A stretch of DNA of 64,000 nt from CAYNKA01 sp964397655. GTDB lineage: Bacteria; Spirochaetota; Spirochaetia; DTKZ01. The notes under the pieces were generated by a model, which was not told the DNA's origin, did not search any database, and saw only the letters and a program-made list of their open reading frames with translations. The stretch lies in contig CAYNKA010000004.1 in the NCBI GenBank assembly GCA_964397655.1, positions 124,001-188,000 on the forward strand. Direction: 5' to 3'. Position numbers and translations under genes: made by a program. This document shows, in pieces, positions 48,305 to 55,972 of this stretch. The first letter of the stretch is position 1; the number at the start of each line of letters is the position of its first letter.

Positions 48305-48838
48305 TCAACGTCCGAGCGTGCCGGATTCGACTTCGCCGTCGTCCGTCCGGCCGGAAACCAGCCTGAGGATCGAATTCGCGAGCTCGGCCGCGAATTGAAG
48401 CGCGAGCAGGAGCGATCCCAAGGGAAGGAAGGCCTGGGGGATCGCGAGCGGCGTTTCCGATATCTGCATCGACTTGCTGCTCGTCACGACTGAGTCCCAG
48501 AAGAAGAGAAACGTCGTCCAGGTGAGCACGGAACTGAAGACGAAGCCCACGGCATAGGCGTAGACGTCGAGCAGCACCCTGGATTTCCCTTTCAGCACGG
48601 AATGGAGAAAAACCATGCGGATATGACTCTTGTCCTTGAGCGTATAGGCCAGAGCGATGAAAGTCATCCCCGCCATGAGATAGCCCGAAAACTCTTCGGC
48701 TACGTACAAGGTTTTTCCGAAAACCGTCCGCACGACGATTTCAGCGAGCACCAGGATGAGGCCGGCGACCATCATGAATCCGGAAAGCACGCCGCCGGCT
48801 TTCGAGGCGCGTTCGAAGCTGCGAAGAATCCTATCCAT
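48305..48838 (-). CDS. dctQ: TRAP transporter small permease (DctQ)
   Basis: 177 residues with four membrane helices (GVLSGFMMVAGLILVLAEIVV first) and the family's FGKTLYVAEEFSGYLMAGMTFIALAY stretch and SHIRMVF. GGAAGGAGT lies 6-8 nt before the ATG. Follows a hairpin that separates it from dctP. Confidence 0.92.
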   Translation of the reverse strand: MDRILRSFERASKAGGVLSGFMMVAGLILVLAEIVVRTVFGKTLYVAEEFSGYLMAGMTFIALAYTLKDKSHIRMVFLHSVLKGKSRVLLDVYAYAVGFVFSSVLTWTTFLFFWDSVVTSSKSMQISETPLAIPQAFLPLGSLLLALQFAAELANSILRLVSGRTDDGEVESGTLGR

Positions 48839-48860
48839 GCATGACTCCTTCCAGAGGGGC

Positions 48861-48892
48861 AAATGAAAGAACCGGCGGGACTGCCCGCCGGT
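48861..48892 (-). terminator. Intra-operon terminator/attenuator between dctP and dctQ
   Basis: On the minus strand a 9-bp perfect stem ACCGGCGGG/CCCGCCGGT with a 4-nt loop, then TCTTTCATTT. An imperfect U-tract suggests partial termination, leaving the binding protein in excess. Confidence 0.7.
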
Positions 48893-48909
48893 CTCCGCGA
48901 GAAACGGTC

Positions 48910-49947
48910 CTACCGTCCGACTTTCTTGTTGAAAGCCTCGACGATGGCCTTCGCATCCTCGGGTGCGGTCTTGAGCCACTCGTCCCGGATGCTCTTGGTG
49001 ACCTGGGAAAGCTCGTTGAGGAATTCCTTGCTCGGCGGAATCGTCACGATGCCGTTCTTGTTGCTTATGGCTTCCTGTTCCTTGTCAACCTTCGGGATCA
49101 TCGTCCACATCTCGTCCTCGACGGCCTTGCCGGTCGCGATGAGCGCGTCCTGGGTCGCCTTGTCGAGCTTGTTGAACTCCTTCAAGTTCACCGTGACGAG
49201 GTCGGTCGCCATGGTGACGCTGCAGGGAGAATAATACTTGAGCACTTCCCAGAATTTAGCGTCCACCGCGGTGGGCGTGGAGGTGAGCACGGAGTCGATC
49301 ACGCCGGTAGCGAGGGACGAATAGACTTCGCTGAAGGGCAGCGGGTAGGGGGTTCCTCCGACTGCCTGCACGACGAGCCCGCCGTTCTTGTCGTAGGTCC
49401 TCATCTTGATGCCCTTGAGGTCCGCGACGGATTTCAGCTCCTTCTTCGACCAGAAGCCGGCGGCCGGCCAGGGGGCGATGTAGAGGATCTTCTGGTTCCA
49501 TTTCTTTTCCGCGATCTTGTCGAAGTAGGGCTTGGCGATATCGTTGAGGATCTTGCCTTCGTCGAAGCCCTGGATGAGGAAGGGAAGGGTGACTACGCCG
49601 AAGAGCGGCTCGTCACCTGCGACGCCGCTCGTGAGCATGTCGGAAACCGGCACGAGACCGTCGCGGACGACCTTGAGGAGCTCCGGACCTTTGTATCCGA
49701 GGGCTCCGCCGCTCTGGACCGAAATCTCGACTTTCCCCTTCGTCGCCTCTTTCGCTTTTTTGGCGAACAATTCCAAACCTATGGTCTGCTGGTTGTTGGG
49801 CGGCCAAACGGAGTTCGCGATCCATTTGACGGGTCCTTCGCTTTTCTTTTCTTCTTTCGCTCCGCCCGCCCATACGACGGTCTGCGCGGTCAGGAAGAAA
49901 ACGGCGAGGACGAAAACGAACGACGATGTTTTCTTGCTCTTGTACAC
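48910..49947 (-). CDS. dctP: TRAP transporter solute-binding protein (DctP)
   Basis: 345 residues. Signal peptide with a basic start (YKSKKTSS), a hydrophobic core FVFVLAVFFLTA and cleavage after VWA. Mature domain: SVWPPNNQQTIGLELFAKKA, GALGYKGPELLKVVRDGLV, LPFLIQGFDE, the conserved carboxylate-binding Arg in LKGIKMRTYD and GGTPYPLPFSEVYSSLATGV. GTG at 49947 is chosen because GGAGG ends 6 nt before it; an ATG seven codons earlier would add HHRRLT with no ribosome site. First gene of the TRAP-Pxp operon. Confidence 0.94.
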   Translation of the reverse strand: MYKSKKTSSFVFVLAVFFLTAQTVVWAGGAKEEKKSEGPVKWIANSVWPPNNQQTIGLELFAKKAKEATKGKVEISVQSGGALGYKGPELLKVVRDGLVPVSDMLTSGVAGDEPLFGVVTLPFLIQGFDEGKILNDIAKPYFDKIAEKKWNQKILYIAPWPAAGFWSKKELKSVADLKGIKMRTYDKNGGLVVQAVGGTPYPLPFSEVYSSLATGVIDSVLTSTPTAVDAKFWEVLKYYSPCSVTMATDLVTVNLKEFNKLDKATQDALIATGKAVEDEMWTMIPKVDKEQEAISNKNGIVTIPPSKEFLNELSQVTKSIRDEWLKTAPEDAKAIVEAFNKKVGR

Positions 49948-50017
49948 GGTCAGCCTCCTGTGATGCATTATTATGCAATAAATCTTGCCGCTTTGACTAT
50001 AGATGATGTCGATCTTT

Positions 50018-50091
50018 TTATATAATTCTCGGATATGAAGATAAAAAAGCGAGGATTCCTACGAAATTGTATAATTATGCGATATGAAAAT
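50018..50091 (+). repeat. Pair of 25-bp promoter-like direct repeats
   Basis: 50018-50042 and 50067-50091 match at 20 of 25 positions, offset 49 bp. Both contain TATAATT followed by GATATGAA, with an ATG 8 nt after the TATAAT. They lie in the AT-rich gap between dctP and the diguanylate cyclase gene. Confidence 0.65.
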
Positions 50092-50105
50092 GACGGCAAA
50101 TTTTG

Positions 50106-50134
50106 TTGCATACCGCCCGTTTTTCCCCTAAAAT
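50106..50134 (+). promoter_or_regulatory. Promoter of the diguanylate cyclase gene, near-leaderless
   Basis: TTGCAT (50106-50111), 17-nt spacer, TAAAAT (50129-50134), 10 nt to ATG 50145; leader of 2-4 nt, no ribosome site. Confidence 0.55.
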
Positions 50135-50144
50135 CGTTGAATCT

Positions 50145-51281
50145 ATGGGTGCCGATCAGAAAGCGCTCGACCCTCTCATGCTCAAGCATTACGAGATTCT
50201 CAAATCGTCCGGCCTGTGGGACAAATTCGCCGAACTGCAGGCCGAGAATCGGGAACTTTCGGCCCTCATCAACGACGGCCTGACCCTGTTCTCGGAGAGA
50301 AGCGTCGACAAGATGATCGAAGTCGTCCTCGGCAAACTTCTCACGAAATTCATTCCTCGATTCCTCTGTTTCTTCATCGAAACCGCGAGGGGCGGCAAGG
50401 TGAAGGCCTATTATTACGAAAACTTGAAGCCCATCGGGGAAACCTTCGAGCCGCCGGACTATCAGGTTTTGAAGGATTTCTTCCAGCAGAATCCGAGGCC
50501 TCTCGCATTCGCGATACTCGAATACCAGCTTCAGGACAAGGCCGTGACCGATCGGCTCCTGCAGTTCAGCCCCGAATTCGTCGTTCCCATGACGGGGCTC
50601 GGCGGGGTTCACGGCTTCGCCGTTTTCGGCACCAAGGTCGTCGACCGCGGGTACGACAGGACCGAGATCGAATACGCCTTCAGATTCATGCGGATCCTTT
50701 CCATCGCGAGCCAGAACGTCCTCTACCACGAGACGTCGATAACGGATTTCAAGACCGGGCTTTACAACCACGCCTATTTCATGAAGCGCTTCGAGCAGGA
50801 ATTGAAACGCGTCTCGCGTCACCGCTCGAAGGCCGGCCTCATCCTCATGGATCTCGATCATTTCAAGCGGCTGAACGACACCTACGGGCACATGGCCGGC
50901 GACGAAGTGCTCGCGTCGGTGGCGAAGGCGGCCCAGGGCGCGATCCGTTCCGAGGACGTCGCGGCGAGGTTCGGAGGCGAGGAGTTCATCGTCCTCGTCG
51001 TCGAATGTTCCGAGCACATCCTTCCCCTGGTCGCCGAGCGCATCAGGAAGGCGGTGGACGACCTCACGGTGGCGTTCAAGGACGAGCGGATCAAGGTCAC
51101 CATAAGCCTCGGTTGCTGCTTCATCGACGAGAGAGGTCTGGGGAGTCCCGAGGAGATCCTGGACCGGGCGGACAAGGCGCTCTATCGCTCGAAGAGCGGG
51201 GGAAGGAACCGGACCACGCTCTTCCGGCGGGGACTGCTCTTCAAGGCGGAGGGGCTCAGGGGTTCGACCTCCTCCGTCTAG
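50145..51281 (+). CDS. Diguanylate cyclase (GGDEF) with N-terminal sensory region
   Basis: 378 residues. C-terminal GGDEF domain from ~205: DFKTGLYNHAYFMKRFEQEL, LILMDLDHFKRLNDTYGHMAGDEVL, active-site GGEEF at 277-281, and an intact inhibitory I-site RSED five residues before RFGGEEF context. Makes c-di-GMP with product feedback. N-terminal ~190 residues start with a short coiled coil (KFAELQAENRELSALI) and continue as a GAF-like domain with no assigned ligand. No membrane helix. The leaderless promoter sets the start. Confidence 0.92.
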   Translation: MGADQKALDPLMLKHYEILKSSGLWDKFAELQAENRELSALINDGLTLFSERSVDKMIEVVLGKLLTKFIPRFLCFFIETARGGKVKAYYYENLKPIGETFEPPDYQVLKDFFQQNPRPLAFAILEYQLQDKAVTDRLLQFSPEFVVPMTGLGGVHGFAVFGTKVVDRGYDRTEIEYAFRFMRILSIASQNVLYHETSITDFKTGLYNHAYFMKRFEQELKRVSRHRSKAGLILMDLDHFKRLNDTYGHMAGDEVLASVAKAAQGAIRSEDVAARFGGEEFIVLVVECSEHILPLVAERIRKAVDDLTVAFKDERIKVTISLGCCFIDERGLGSPEEILDRADKALYRSKSGGRNRTTLFRRGLLFKAEGLRGSTSSV

Positions 51282-51284
51282 CGC

Positions 51285-52334
51285 TCAGTCCTGACCCAGG
51301 GCTTTCTTCAGAAGCCCCTTCGGATCCCCTTTCCTGCCTTCGATGGTTTTCGCCGCGGCTATGAGCCTGCGAAGGTCCTTTCCGCTCCTCGCGAAGATGT
51401 CCCGATATTCCGCGGAGTTCTCGTCGTAGAGCTGGTACAGGCTGAGGAAGGCGTTGTTGACCGGCACGCGGACGAACCAGCGGTAGCCGTCGCTCCTGAA
51501 TCGGGAGACGTACTCGTCCTCGTAGGTTTTCTTGTAGGAGGCGATGAGCTTTTCCTTCTCGGCGAGCTTTTCCGCTCGGGGAACGGGCTTCCGGTACAGC
51601 TCGTCGAGTCCCGCGATCATGCCACGGATCCAGGCGTAGAAGGCGGCATAGTCCGCCTCGGAAGCCTCCATCGCGCGGTATTCCCGGGACTCCCTGCCGT
51701 ATTTCCGTTCCAGGTAGAGCCGGGCCCCTTCCCGTCCGACGAGATTCGCGAGTTCTTCGTTGAACTGCGACTCCCCGGAAAGATACACGGTAGCGTGGGT
51801 CTGCTCGTGGATGAGAAGCTCGGCGATCCGGTAGTCCGAGTACTTCTTCATGTAGGAGTAGAGCGGGTCGGAGAAGTAGCCCAGCGTGCTGAAGGCGTCG
51901 ACCTTCCGGATCCAGACGTCCAAGTCTTTCTTTTTGAGTTCGGCGGCCTCCTCCCTGGCATCCTTTTCCTCGAAGAAGCCCTTGTAGGGGACGTCGCCGA
52001 CGACCGGGAACCACCATTCGTACCGCTTGAACGAGTCCTTCTCCGTGGCGGAGACGACGAGGGCGAGATAGTCGCGGTTTATGTCGACGTAGTTTGTGTA
52101 GTTGTCGTTTTCCGCGAGGCCGAGCTCGTCAACGGCGAATCGTTTGATCTCCTTCACCCGTTCGAGGAATTTCCTCGTGTCTTCCGGCGTCGATTCGTCT
52201 CGGATCATGGAGTCGATTGGGACGGCCCGATGCCGGTAATCGAGCAGGGTTGAGCCCTGCTTGAGGACGTAACAGCCCCCGAGGGAGAGGAAGGACAGGA
52301 TGAGAAGGACGGCGGTACGTGACGAACGGCGCAT
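51285..52334 (-). CDS. Putative aminopeptidase lipoprotein (PF10023-like)
   Basis: 349 residues. Lipoprotein signal MRRSSRTAVLLILSFLSLGGC (Cys21). The zinc site is visible: HEQTHATVYLSGESQFNEELANLVG, an HExxH with a downstream Glu in NEELA. Other family parts: GCYVLKQGSTLLDYRHRA, YFSDPLYSYMKKYSD and VPVNNAFLSLYQLYDE. Probably a periplasmic metallopeptidase held in the membrane. ATG 52334 lies 8 nt after a -10 box; GAGGAAG also abuts it. Confidence 0.85.
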   Translation of the reverse strand: MRRSSRTAVLLILSFLSLGGCYVLKQGSTLLDYRHRAVPIDSMIRDESTPEDTRKFLERVKEIKRFAVDELGLAENDNYTNYVDINRDYLALVVSATEKDSFKRYEWWFPVVGDVPYKGFFEEKDAREEAAELKKKDLDVWIRKVDAFSTLGYFSDPLYSYMKKYSDYRIAELLIHEQTHATVYLSGESQFNEELANLVGREGARLYLERKYGRESREYRAMEASEADYAAFYAWIRGMIAGLDELYRKPVPRAEKLAEKEKLIASYKKTYEDEYVSRFRSDGYRWFVRVPVNNAFLSLYQLYDENSAEYRDIFARSGKDLRRLIAAAKTIEGRKGDPKGLLKKALGQD

Positions 52335-52342
52335 CTTCCTCG

Positions 52343-52372
52343 AATATACCAGGAATGGGCCCGTTCCAGCAA
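52343..52372 (-). promoter_or_regulatory. Promoter of the PF10023-like lipoprotein, near-leaderless
   Basis: TTGCTG (52372-52367), 18-nt spacer, TATATT (52348-52343), 8 nt to the ATG at 52334. Confidence 0.5.
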
Positions 52373-52469
52373 ATACTCCCGGAGGGAAGCGGGGCAGGGA
52401 GACGAAAAATCTTTCCTCATACGAAAAACCCGTGATACGATTCTTTTCATGAGATAAGGAGACAAGACG

Positions 52470-53981
52470 ATGAGCGGAAAATTCCTCTTGGGTTTCGACG
52501 TCGGAAGTTCCTCGGTGAAGGCGAGCCTCCTGGATTCCGAAAGCGGAAAACCGGCGGCCTCGGCGGCCTCGCCCGAGACCGAGATGGAGATCCGGGCGCC
52601 GAGGCCCGGCTGGGCCGAGCAGGACCCCGAGGCCTGGTGGACGCACATGGCGAGGTGCGTAGCGAAGCTCCGAACACACGCTCCCGACGCGGTCGCGGGG
52701 ATCGCGGCGGTGGGCATTTCCTATCAGATGCACGGGCTCGTGGTCGTGGACGAGGGCGGACGGGTGCTCCGGCCGGCGATCATCTGGTGCGACGGCCGGG
52801 CCGTGCCCTACGGCGAGCGGGCCTTCAAGGCGCTCGGAAGGGAAACCTGCCTCGGCAGGCTGCTCAACTCGCCCGGCAACTTCACCGCGGCCAAGCTCGC
52901 CTGGGTCAAGGAGAACGAGTCCGGCCTGTACGCGAAGGCCAAGAAGATGTTCCTTCCCGGCGATTACCTCGCCTACAGGATGACGGGAGAGGCGGCGACC
53001 ACCGCCTCCGGCCTCTCGGAGGGCGTGCTCTGGGATTCCTCGCGGGAGGAACCGGCGGGCTTCCTCATGGACCACTTCGGGTTCGACCGCGGCCTTCTCC
53101 CGAGGCTCGTCCCGACCTTCGCGGAGCAGGGAAGGATCACGCCGTCGGCGGCGAAGGAGCTCGGGCTTCCGGCCGGCGTCCCCGTCACCTACAGGGCAGG
53201 CGACCAGCCGAACAACGCCCTTTCGCTCGGCGTTCTCGAGCCGGGCGAACTCGCGGCCACGGCCGGCACTTCCGGCGTGGTCTACGGCATCGTCGACGAG
53301 CCGGTCTGCGACCCGGAGTCCAGGACGAACACCTTCGTCCACGTGAACCACGCGGCCGACAGGAAGCGCTACGGCATGCTGCTCTGCCTGAACGGCACCG
53401 GAAGCCTGAACCGCTGGCTCAGGCAGACCGCGGCGGAATTCGACGGCAAGGGCATCTCCTACGCCGGCATGAACGAGCTCGCCTCGAAGGTGCCCGTGGG
53501 TTCCGCGGGCCTCGTGGTTCTGCCCTACGGGAACGGGGCGGAACGCACCCTCGGCAACCTCGATCCCGGCGCCTCGCTTCACGGGATCAACTTCAACATC
53601 CACGGGAAGGCCCACCTCTTCCGCGCGGGGCAGGAGGGTATCGTCTTCGCGCTCGCCTACGGCATCGAGATCATGCGCGCCCAAGGGCTGCGGGTGGACA
53701 CGGTGAAAGCCGGCTACGCGAACATGTTCCTGAGCCCGCTCTTCAGGACGGCCTTCGCGACCGTAACCGGCGCCAGGGTCCTCCTGTACGAGACTGACGG
53801 CGCCGAAGGCGCGGCCCGCGGAGCGGGAATCGGGGCGGGGACGTACCGGGATCCGGGCGAAGCCTTCGCGGGCCTCGGGCTCAGGGAGACCGTCGAGCCG
53901 GACGAGGAAGCCGCGGGCGCGTACCGGGAAGCATACGAGAGCTGGAAGCGCGTCCTGAAAAGGGAGGTGCCGTCGAGCTGA
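52470..53981 (+). CDS. xylB: Xylulokinase (FGGY family)
   Basis: 503 residues. FLLGFDVGSSSVKASLLD (ATP phosphate-1 motif), PRPGWAEQDPEAWW, ISYQMHGLVVVDEGGRVLRPAIIWCDGRA (sugar site typical of xylulokinase), the catalytic Asp in RAGDQPNNALSLGVLEPGE and the C-terminal adenosine motif KAGYANMFLSPLFRTAFA. Phosphorylates D-xylulose for the pentose phosphate route. No xylose isomerase or transporter nearby. AAGGAG 8-9 nt upstream. Substrate could be a related ketopentose. Confidence 0.88.
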   Translation: MSGKFLLGFDVGSSSVKASLLDSESGKPAASAASPETEMEIRAPRPGWAEQDPEAWWTHMARCVAKLRTHAPDAVAGIAAVGISYQMHGLVVVDEGGRVLRPAIIWCDGRAVPYGERAFKALGRETCLGRLLNSPGNFTAAKLAWVKENESGLYAKAKKMFLPGDYLAYRMTGEAATTASGLSEGVLWDSSREEPAGFLMDHFGFDRGLLPRLVPTFAEQGRITPSAAKELGLPAGVPVTYRAGDQPNNALSLGVLEPGELAATAGTSGVVYGIVDEPVCDPESRTNTFVHVNHAADRKRYGMLLCLNGTGSLNRWLRQTAAEFDGKGISYAGMNELASKVPVGSAGLVVLPYGNGAERTLGNLDPGASLHGINFNIHGKAHLFRAGQEGIVFALAYGIEIMRAQGLRVDTVKAGYANMFLSPLFRTAFATVTGARVLLYETDGAEGAARGAGIGAGTYRDPGEAFAGLGLRETVEPDEEAAGAYREAYESWKRVLKREVPSS

Positions 53982-53986
53982 GAAAA

Positions 53987-55834
53987 TCACTCGAAACGCA
54001 TGAAGAATTCTTCCTGCGGTTTCTTGTGGCGGTATTTTATGGTGATGATCCGCTTCGCTTCGTTGAAGTATGCTCCCGCCGCATAGCGCTCGAAATTGGG
54101 ATCGATGCGCCAGGTGATTCCCCAGATCTGGATTTCCTTGTAGGGCTTGGCCCCTCGGAACACGAAGTGGTGGGTCGCTCCCTCCGGGAACTGGAAGACG
54201 AATTTATACATCGCCGCTGCGATGGAGATCTCGTCGATCTTGGCGGCGATGTAGATCCAGTTTCCCGGCCCCAGGCTCTTCGAAAGGCTGACGAAGCGCG
54301 GATAATACGGATTCGCCGCGATTGAGGTGTAGATGTCTTCGGGCGCGATGCGGCCTTCGGTCCCCTTGAAGGCCATGTTCTCCACGACGAAATAGCGGGG
54401 CAGGAAGCCCTGCTTGTCCGAGAGGTCCAGGACCGAGAGCACGAGATCCCGGCCGATCGATTCGAGAACCGGATCCTTGTCCGTTTTTCCCGCCCTGATG
54501 AGGATCTTCCCGGCCAGGAGGGACGCCTGGATGTCGACCTTGCCGGGTTCGACTTCGAGGAAGAAGCCCTCCTTGATCTTGATGATGGAGGGAAAGATCT
54601 TCGTATTGATGAGGGTCCCGAACCTTTCCATGACCGTCGTGACCGATGCGTCGAGGTTCGAGGAGTCGTAGAAATTCTGGAGCATGCCCAGGGCGACGGG
54701 GAGCGAAACCGAGGAGAGATCGGCTTCGGAGGCGAATTTCAGGACGTCCGCCGCGAGACCCTGCGAACCCCGGTCCAGGGCGAATTGGACGAGGTCTCCC
54801 CTGGCGAAGATCGAGGCGTCCCGGCCGCGGACGAGTGCCGCGAGCTTCGCCGAAGCGTCCTCGTCCTCCTGCAGGAGACGGTCGGACAGGTTCTGGAGGT
54901 TCCCGAGGAATGCGCAGGTCGCGAAGGTCAGGCTGTCCGGATGGAGCGCCGCCGCCTTCTGCATCTCCTCGACGGCCCCGAGGAATTCGCCCCGGCGGAG
55001 GGCCTCGGCGAGGTAGGCGTTGAGGAGGCTTTCCTTGAAGGCCTGCGTTCCCTTTTCCGTGAGCCACGTGCCGTCCGCGGCCGAATAACGGCTCGTCCGC
55101 CAGCCCTGGTAGGCTCCGGCCAAATAGTCGTTGACCTTCCTCAGGAGAAGGTCGTCGGTCGTGGTGCTTCCCTGGTTCGCGTACCACTGGCGGAAGGATT
55201 CCTTGGTGCCGCCGGTCGAGGGCCCGAAACTGATGTTGAGACCCCCTTCGGTCTGGAGGACCATCTGCTGACGGGCCATGTCGATGGAGGCTTTCACGGG
55301 AAGGGAGAGGAAGTAATTCTTGTCCTTGTAATTGACCGAAAGGATGGGCATCCGTTCGACGCTGTTCGCGCGCGCGCCGTCCACGACCGCGAACCTGAGG
55401 GTGAGAGTCTTCGCCTTCTGTCCCGATTTCCCGCCGAGGACGGGCTGGATGGAGAGAACGTCCTTTTTCTCGTCCAGGGTGAAATTCATCGTGACGTCCT
55501 GGCTGAGCAGGACGGAGAATCCCTTGTCGGTCTTTTTGTAGTTCACGGGCAGGAGCTTGACCGTCTCCTGGCCCTCGCCCGCGAGTTCGGCGGTCTGCCG
55601 GGCGCCGAAGGAGAAGTCGATTCCCCTGAAGCGGACGTGGAGGTCGGAGATTTCGGCCTTTTTTTTCTTGGGGTCGCCCTCTGCGGCGGCGGTTTTTCCC
55701 ATGAGGGAGAGGTCCTTGAAGGAATCGAAGAATTTCTCGCTCCGTTTCGCGAACTGGAGGAAGAGGAGGCCGAAGATGATCGCGACATAGATAAGCGGTG
55801 TAATGAAATAGGATTTGTTGAAAGCCTTGCCCAT
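53987..55834 (-). CDS. Large conserved membrane-anchored protein, function unknown (spirochaete type)
   Basis: 615 residues. One N-terminal membrane helix (~14-28: ITPLIYVAIIFGLLF) with the rest predicted outside the cytoplasm: a beta-rich first half (ISDLHVRFRGIDFSFG, VTMNFTLDEKKDVLSI) and a helical repeat-like second half resembling TPR/SEL1 (RRGEFLGAVEEMQKAAALHPD). No catalytic motif seen. I associate such proteins with treponemes but cannot name a family. The second Met (55834) is taken as start because a promoter -10 overlaps the first (55843). Confidence 0.75.
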   Translation of the reverse strand: MGKAFNKSYFITPLIYVAIIFGLLFLQFAKRSEKFFDSFKDLSLMGKTAAAEGDPKKKKAEISDLHVRFRGIDFSFGARQTAELAGEGQETVKLLPVNYKKTDKGFSVLLSQDVTMNFTLDEKKDVLSIQPVLGGKSGQKAKTLTLRFAVVDGARANSVERMPILSVNYKDKNYFLSLPVKASIDMARQQMVLQTEGGLNISFGPSTGGTKESFRQWYANQGSTTTDDLLLRKVNDYLAGAYQGWRTSRYSAADGTWLTEKGTQAFKESLLNAYLAEALRRGEFLGAVEEMQKAAALHPDSLTFATCAFLGNLQNLSDRLLQEDEDASAKLAALVRGRDASIFARGDLVQFALDRGSQGLAADVLKFASEADLSSVSLPVALGMLQNFYDSSNLDASVTTVMERFGTLINTKIFPSIIKIKEGFFLEVEPGKVDIQASLLAGKILIRAGKTDKDPVLESIGRDLVLSVLDLSDKQGFLPRYFVVENMAFKGTEGRIAPEDIYTSIAANPYYPRFVSLSKSLGPGNWIYIAAKIDEISIAAAMYKFVFQFPEGATHHFVFRGAKPYKEIQIWGITWRIDPNFERYAAGAYFNEAKRIITIKYRHKKPQEEFFMRFE

Positions 55835-55841
55835 TTCGGGC

Positions 55842-55870
55842 ATTCTATCTTTTCCGGAGAAGAATGACAA
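55842..55870 (-). promoter_or_regulatory. Promoter of the 615-residue protein, predicted leaderless
   Basis: TTGTCA (55870-55865), 17-nt spacer, TAGAAT (55847-55842), 7 nt to ATG 55834. Confidence 0.65.
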
Positions 55871-55909
55871 CCTCGGACCTCTGCGTCCGCACCGACACAG
55901 CCCCGGCCC

Positions 55910-55938
55910 TTGAGCAAGAATTTTCTGCCGGGTATTAT
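55910..55938 (+). promoter_or_regulatory. Promoter of the TPR lipoprotein gene
   Basis: TTGAGC (55910-55915), 17-nt spacer, TATTAT (55933-55938); ~28-nt leader with AGAGGG before ATG 55973. Confidence 0.55.
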
Positions 55939-55972
55939 GGGAAACCCAACAATGCCGATCGAAGAGGGCTCT

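Noticed and set aside
50035..50283. 82-codon frame starting after the first TATAAT repeat.
   Set aside because: Most of it runs in the wrong frame through the diguanylate cyclase; no ribosome site; composition not protein-like.
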